A DNA stretch of 8,858 nt from an uncultured Chthonomonas sp. (GTDB taxonomy: Bacteria; Armatimonadota; Chthonomonadetes; Chthonomonadales; CAJBBX01). Under the pieces are notes generated by a model, which was given only the letters and a program-made list of their open reading frames with translations, was not told the DNA's origin and did no database searches. Where the stretch lies: the NCBI GenBank assembly GCA_903886985.1, contig CAISOI010000055.1, positions 1-8,858 of the forward strand, in the 5' to 3' direction. A program made the position numbers and the translations under genes. This document shows positions 5,967-8,858 of the stretch, in pieces. The first letter of the stretch is position 1. Every line of letters begins with the position of its first letter.

Positions 5967-7133
5967 ATGGAAGTACGCATACTGTCCGTTGACGATCTGG
6001 ATCATGCCGCTTATCTGCTCAGCCTAGCATTTTCACGGGGTACAGAAGTCAAGATATCCGAAGATAGGTGGCTCAATCCCTCTCGAAAACGGCTTGGAAT
6101 TTCTGAAGACGACCGGCTACGTTCGGTTCTTACCATCATTGAATATGATCTCATATTCGGTGAAACAATTATACACGGAGGCGGTATCGCTGGAGTTGCC
6201 GTCGAGCCCGCCTATCGTGGACGTGGGCATGCAGGGAAGCTGTTACGGAAGTGCCTTGAAGTCATGAATGACTCCGGTCAGTCCATCTCAATACTCTGGC
6301 CATTCAATCATAAGTTCTATCAAGGTTATGGATGGGAAGTAACCGGGGCTATTAACACCTACACAATTCCCGTGCGGCTTCTGCCCTCGACGAAAGAGTC
6401 GAAGTCGATAAGGTCAATCCATTCTGACCATGCCCTGGTGCTTAATCCAATTTATGAGATGAAAGCTCGAAAGTACAATGGTGCCGTGCGGAGAGATACC
6501 TGGCAGTGGGATGCGGTAACTGGACCAGCAGATGGTCGAACTCGGACTACCTTGGTCTATTCTGGACCATCAGGAGACGAAGGATACGCAATTTTTGGGT
6601 TCACTTCTGACCTGGCCGTTGGAGTGGTGGATGAATTTGTTGCCTTGACGGGCGACGCATATATGGGGCTTTTAGGGAGCCTTCATAATTTTGCAATGAC
6701 TGTCGAATCATTAAAAGTTCAATGTGCAGATGACGATCCTATTTGGTCATTTGTATGCAACCACACCGTGAACTGTGCACGAACTCCTTCGGGAATGGGG
6801 CGCATCGTCAACGTTGCGAAAGCACTCGAATCACGAAGTGCTCCATATGACGTTAATGGCAAAGTGATCGTGAAAGTGGAAGACAATCAGGCACCGTGGA
6901 ATCAGGGGAACTGGGAGATATCGATTGCGGACAGGAAAGTGGACATTCGTAAAACAGAAATGCCAGCCGGAATCGAACTGGATATTAATGCACTTTCCCA
7001 AGCTTTCTGGGGTAGCCCGGACCTCCATATGTTGCGGAACATTGGAAAGGTAAACGTGGCGGATGAGGGGCAATGGGAACTGCTTCGTACTTTGCTGCCC
7101 GCCTCACATGTTTGGCTCTACGACGACTTTTAG
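5967..7133 (+). CDS. Eis-like GNAT family N-acetyltransferase with C-terminal SCP2-like domain
   Basis: Probable cytoplasmic acetyl-CoA-dependent acetyltransferase of 388 residues, close to the roughly 400 residues of the Eis family, which combines two GNAT folds with a sterol-carrier-like C-terminal domain. Numbering from the ATG at 5967: the N-terminus MEVRILSVDDLDHAAYLLSLAF is typical of GNAT strand 1/helix 1; GVAVEPAYRGRGHAGKLL at 76-93 contains the acetyl-CoA pyrophosphate loop R84-G-R-G-H-A; WPFNHKFYQGYGWE at 111-124 holds tyrosines (Y118, Y121) where the family places its general acid. The last residue is Phe388 (ending YDDF); in mycobacterial Eis the carboxylate of the terminal Phe takes part in catalysis, and the ending is kept here. 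Acceptor unknown: Eis acetylates aminoglycosides and other amines, but resistance cannot be inferred from sequence. Start choice: ATG at 5967 fits the family N-terminus and has GGGAG at 5950-5954 (12 bases away); an upstream in-frame ATG at 5922 would add 15 residues. It diverges from fhs and overlaps the next gene's stop by 4 bases. Confidence 0.88.
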   Translation: MEVRILSVDDLDHAAYLLSLAFSRGTEVKISEDRWLNPSRKRLGISEDDRLRSVLTIIEYDLIFGETIIHGGGIAGVAVEPAYRGRGHAGKLLRKCLEVMNDSGQSISILWPFNHKFYQGYGWEVTGAINTYTIPVRLLPSTKESKSIRSIHSDHALVLNPIYEMKARKYNGAVRRDTWQWDAVTGPADGRTRTTLVYSGPSGDEGYAIFGFTSDLAVGVVDEFVALTGDAYMGLLGSLHNFAMTVESLKVQCADDDPIWSFVCNHTVNCARTPSGMGRIVNVAKALESRSAPYDVNGKVIVKVEDNQAPWNQGNWEISIADRKVDIRKTEMPAGIELDINALSQAFWGSPDLHMLRNIGKVNVADEGQWELLRTLLPASHVWLYDDF

Positions 7134-8731
7134 GGCCGGTAAACCCATACGGGGCGATCCGCAGACGGAGTTGAATATCCTGTTACAGTCCACGAATCTG
7201 TGAGCCCCAATTTGGTTTTGTTCGGATAGTAAGTCGAGATATCTGGTACTAGTCCTGAAATTCCCGATTCAGAGTCGACCACAATGGCTGCATATTTGTG
7301 GCTGTGTATTGCATCTACAATTGTCACCGGAATGCCTTTTGCAGCGTGATAAACATCAAGCAGACTCAAAATGTGAAAATGGGGATTTGCAGTAATGCCG
7401 CCATGATCGAGGCAGAGTACATCGCCTTCAGTCTCTAATTGCTTAATGGCTTTTGCATACGACTCATTGGCGATTGACTGGTTTTGAATTGGCAGCTGCG
7501 CTTGAGGCTTATAGGCAAAAACTCCGAACTGCCCAATAATTATCAGTGATACCGCCAGAGAAAACATTCGCGAGCGATATTCAAGAGAGGATGCGGCGGT
7601 ACAACCCCAAATGATTGCAAACGTAAACAGAGGAATGAGCACATTTTGGTCGCCTCCCCAATGCGCCCGACTGAGCAAACTTCCAATCGCTGCCATGAAC
7701 AACATCGTTCCAAAGTGGAACGATTGTAATGATCTCTCTTGATTGCCTTGCACGCGTGCTAGTAGGGGCAAACTGATGATACCCAAGAAGAGAATTGGCG
7801 CGATAAGCGGAAGGTCAGTAATGAAAAACTGCTTAGCTAGGGCGATCTGTATCCCATTGCCGGCCGGTACCTTGAAACAGTAGTAGAAGAAACCGCCCGC
7901 TGTTGTCTGATTGGCAATCACTACTGCGGAACCCGAGAGAAAAGCAAAGGTTGCGAGATACTTCGCAGCCAACAGGTGCCTGTTGGTAGTTAACAAAACC
8001 ACAAACGCTCCGACAGCAAATAGGATCGCCTGTTGTTTGGTCAAAAATGCCAGTGAGAATAAAATTGCGGACATAATTGTGCAGAATTGGCGCTTTCCCT
8101 CACTTTCACTATTTTCGAGTGCCGGTGTCAAAACGAAGGCACCCATCAGCGAAAGCAACAAAAAGAGCATATCTATGCGTTCAATATCAAACCAGGCACC
8201 ACTCATCCTGTAGGATGCCATGAGCAACCCTACCGCTACCGCTCCCCAAAAAGCACCGAAGCCACGAGACAATCGCACCACCCATAGGAAAATCACAACG
8301 CAACAACCCAATGTAGAAGTGATAGACACCGCCCTCATCGCTTGATATACTTCGAGATGAAAAATCTTTGAGAACGCCGCTGAGATATAGAAGTAGAGTG
8401 GAGGATATTCATAGGGGAACCAGCCGGATGAAACAGGTGGATAGAGCGAGCGGCCGTTTATAACCGCCTGAGTCATTTCTCGCATGGTACCGCCACACCA
8501 TTCTAACTCGAATGGCACCGAGAAGCGCACAGATGCAATGACGCACCAAATGGAAAATGCTGCCAACGTTAAAAGGATAACCAGAATGGACAGGGGATGT
8601 TTCTTAGCCTCACCTGGTCCGGGAGAGTCGCGACGCGCGACAAGCAGTAGCAGAATGCCGCCTATCACTCCAATTCCAACACCGATTATGGCGCGCATCA
8701 TTAAGGCGGATGCGGCAGAATGCTCAGTCAA
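7130..8731 (-). CDS. Polytopic GT-C type glycosyltransferase (ArnT/PMT/GT39-like)
   Basis: Integral membrane protein of 533 residues with about ten or more hydrophobic segments (for example 13-32, 48-68, 137-152, 158-172, 188-203, 219-246, 259-274, 303-325, 340-353, 364-378 and 388-406) and a soluble C-terminal tail of about 120 residues. Features of lipid-phosphosugar-dependent GT-C enzymes: an acidic FELEWCGG motif at 74-81 in the first extracytoplasmic loop, GRSLYPPV at 93-100, FPYEYPPLYFY at 105-115, GAWFDIERIDMLFLL at 178-192, a TKQQA segment at 231-235, and SRAHWGGDQNVLIP at 354-367. Such enzymes transfer a sugar from a polyprenyl-phosphate donor to a lipid, glycan or protein at the outer face of the membrane; the donor and acceptor are not shown. 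The start is uncertain: TTG at 8731 overlaps the upstream stop by 8 bases and has GAAGAG only 3-4 bases ahead, while ATG at 8701 or 8698 has no visible ribosome binding site. Translational coupling favours the TTG. Confidence 0.85.
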   Translation of the reverse strand: MTEHSAASALMMRAIIGVGIGVIGGILLLLVARRDSPGPGEAKKHPLSILVILLTLAAFSIWCVIASVRFSVPFELEWCGGTMREMTQAVINGRSLYPPVSSGWFPYEYPPLYFYISAAFSKIFHLEVYQAMRAVSITSTLGCCVVIFLWVVRLSRGFGAFWGAVAVGLLMASYRMSGAWFDIERIDMLFLLLSLMGAFVLTPALENSESEGKRQFCTIMSAILFSLAFLTKQQAILFAVGAFVVLLTTNRHLLAAKYLATFAFLSGSAVVIANQTTAGGFFYYCFKVPAGNGIQIALAKQFFITDLPLIAPILFLGIISLPLLARVQGNQERSLQSFHFGTMLFMAAIGSLLSRAHWGGDQNVLIPLFTFAIIWGCTAASSLEYRSRMFSLAVSLIIIGQFGVFAYKPQAQLPIQNQSIANESYAKAIKQLETEGDVLCLDHGGITANPHFHILSLLDVYHAAKGIPVTIVDAIHSHKYAAIVVDSESGISGLVPDISTYYPNKTKLGLTDSWTVTGYSTPSADRPVWVYRP

Positions 8732-8858
8732 AGTCTCTTCGTTTTATTAAGTAGTAAGACTCGCTGGTATTTCCCAACATAAAAGTTTGTTTGCATTCGC
8801 GAGTAAGCCTTTCATTGTCTTGGAGTACTTCTGTGCTCTGATTCTGAATCCTTTCTGC
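8724..8858 (-). CDS. 3' end of an unidentified gene entering from the right edge (partial)
   Basis: On the minus strand one frame is open from the window edge through 44 codons to a TGA at 8726-8724. The tail reads approximately AERIQNQSTEVLQDNERLTR then ECKQTFMLGNTSESYYLIKR and RDFD. The stop overlaps the TTG of the glycosyltransferase by 8 bases (8724-8731), an arrangement typical of coupled genes in one operon, which is the main support for it being real. The composition is polar and basic, without membrane segments. A tail ending in a YYLIKRRD-type strand resembles the ends of many membrane glycosyltransferases, so a second sugar transferase is a guess, not a call. Only the sequence to the right can identify it. 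Confidence 0.55.
   Translation of the reverse strand, partial: AERIQNQSTEVLQDNERLTRECKQTFMLGNTSESYYLIKRRDFD

Noticed and set aside
5967..7133. Aminoglycoside resistance gene
   Set aside because: The Eis family includes drug-acetylating members, but most relatives are uncharacterised and nothing in this sequence or its neighbours shows resistance.
7911..8287. Two plus-strand open frames of 66-100 codons
   Set aside because: They lie antisense to the membrane segments of the glycosyltransferase; their polar, random-looking translations are typical of shadows of hydrophobic genes.

Overview
This is an ordinary-looking bacterial chromosomal segment with balanced base composition. It is densely coding, with gaps between genes of under 200 bases, and carries no RNA gene, CRISPR array or insertion sequence that I can see. 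The best guess at a host is a free-living bacterium of the Armatimonadota or a neighbouring phylum (Chloroflexota, Planctomycetota and Acidobacteriota are alternatives). The guess rests on two genes: a membrane-anchored pseudopilin-like protein of the type expanded in Armatimonadota and Planctomycetota, and a conserved uncharacterised barrel-sandwich/KOW protein that I associate with Armatimonadota and Chloroflexota. No ribosomal or other phylogenetic marker is present, so this is only an inference.

Layout, left half (+ strand): a class I SAM-dependent methyltransferase (27-707); a single-pass pseudopilin-like protein (797-1435); the barrel-sandwich/KOW protein (1469-2617); and an MFS transporter of the anion:cation symporter type (2643-3950). 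The last three are separated by only 33 and 25 bases, each has its own ribosome binding site, and they probably form one transcription unit. Right half: formate--tetrahydrofolate ligase (5786-4119, - strand) converges on the transporter across a 168-base gap that holds a hairpin suited to ending both transcripts. It diverges from an Eis-like GNAT acetyltransferase (5967-7133, + strand). That gene meets a GT-C membrane glycosyltransferase (8731-7130, - strand) tail to tail with a 4-base overlap. The glycosyltransferase in turn overlaps by 8 bases the 3' end of another minus-strand gene that enters from beyond the right edge (8858-8724) and lacks an annotated start.

How they work together: no single pathway links all the genes. 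fhs is a stand-alone one-carbon metabolism gene, feeding formate into 10-formyl-tetrahydrofolate. The glycosyltransferase and its truncated upstream partner look like an envelope or lipid-linked sugar transfer pair. The 797-3950 cluster joins a surface-type protein, an unknown soluble protein and a probable organic-anion importer, but the sequence does not show a functional link. The item most worth following up is the barrel-sandwich/KOW protein, with a visible internal duplication at the N-terminus, a highly conserved-looking central domain and a C-terminal KOW-like segment. I do not see a clearly new defence or mobile system.
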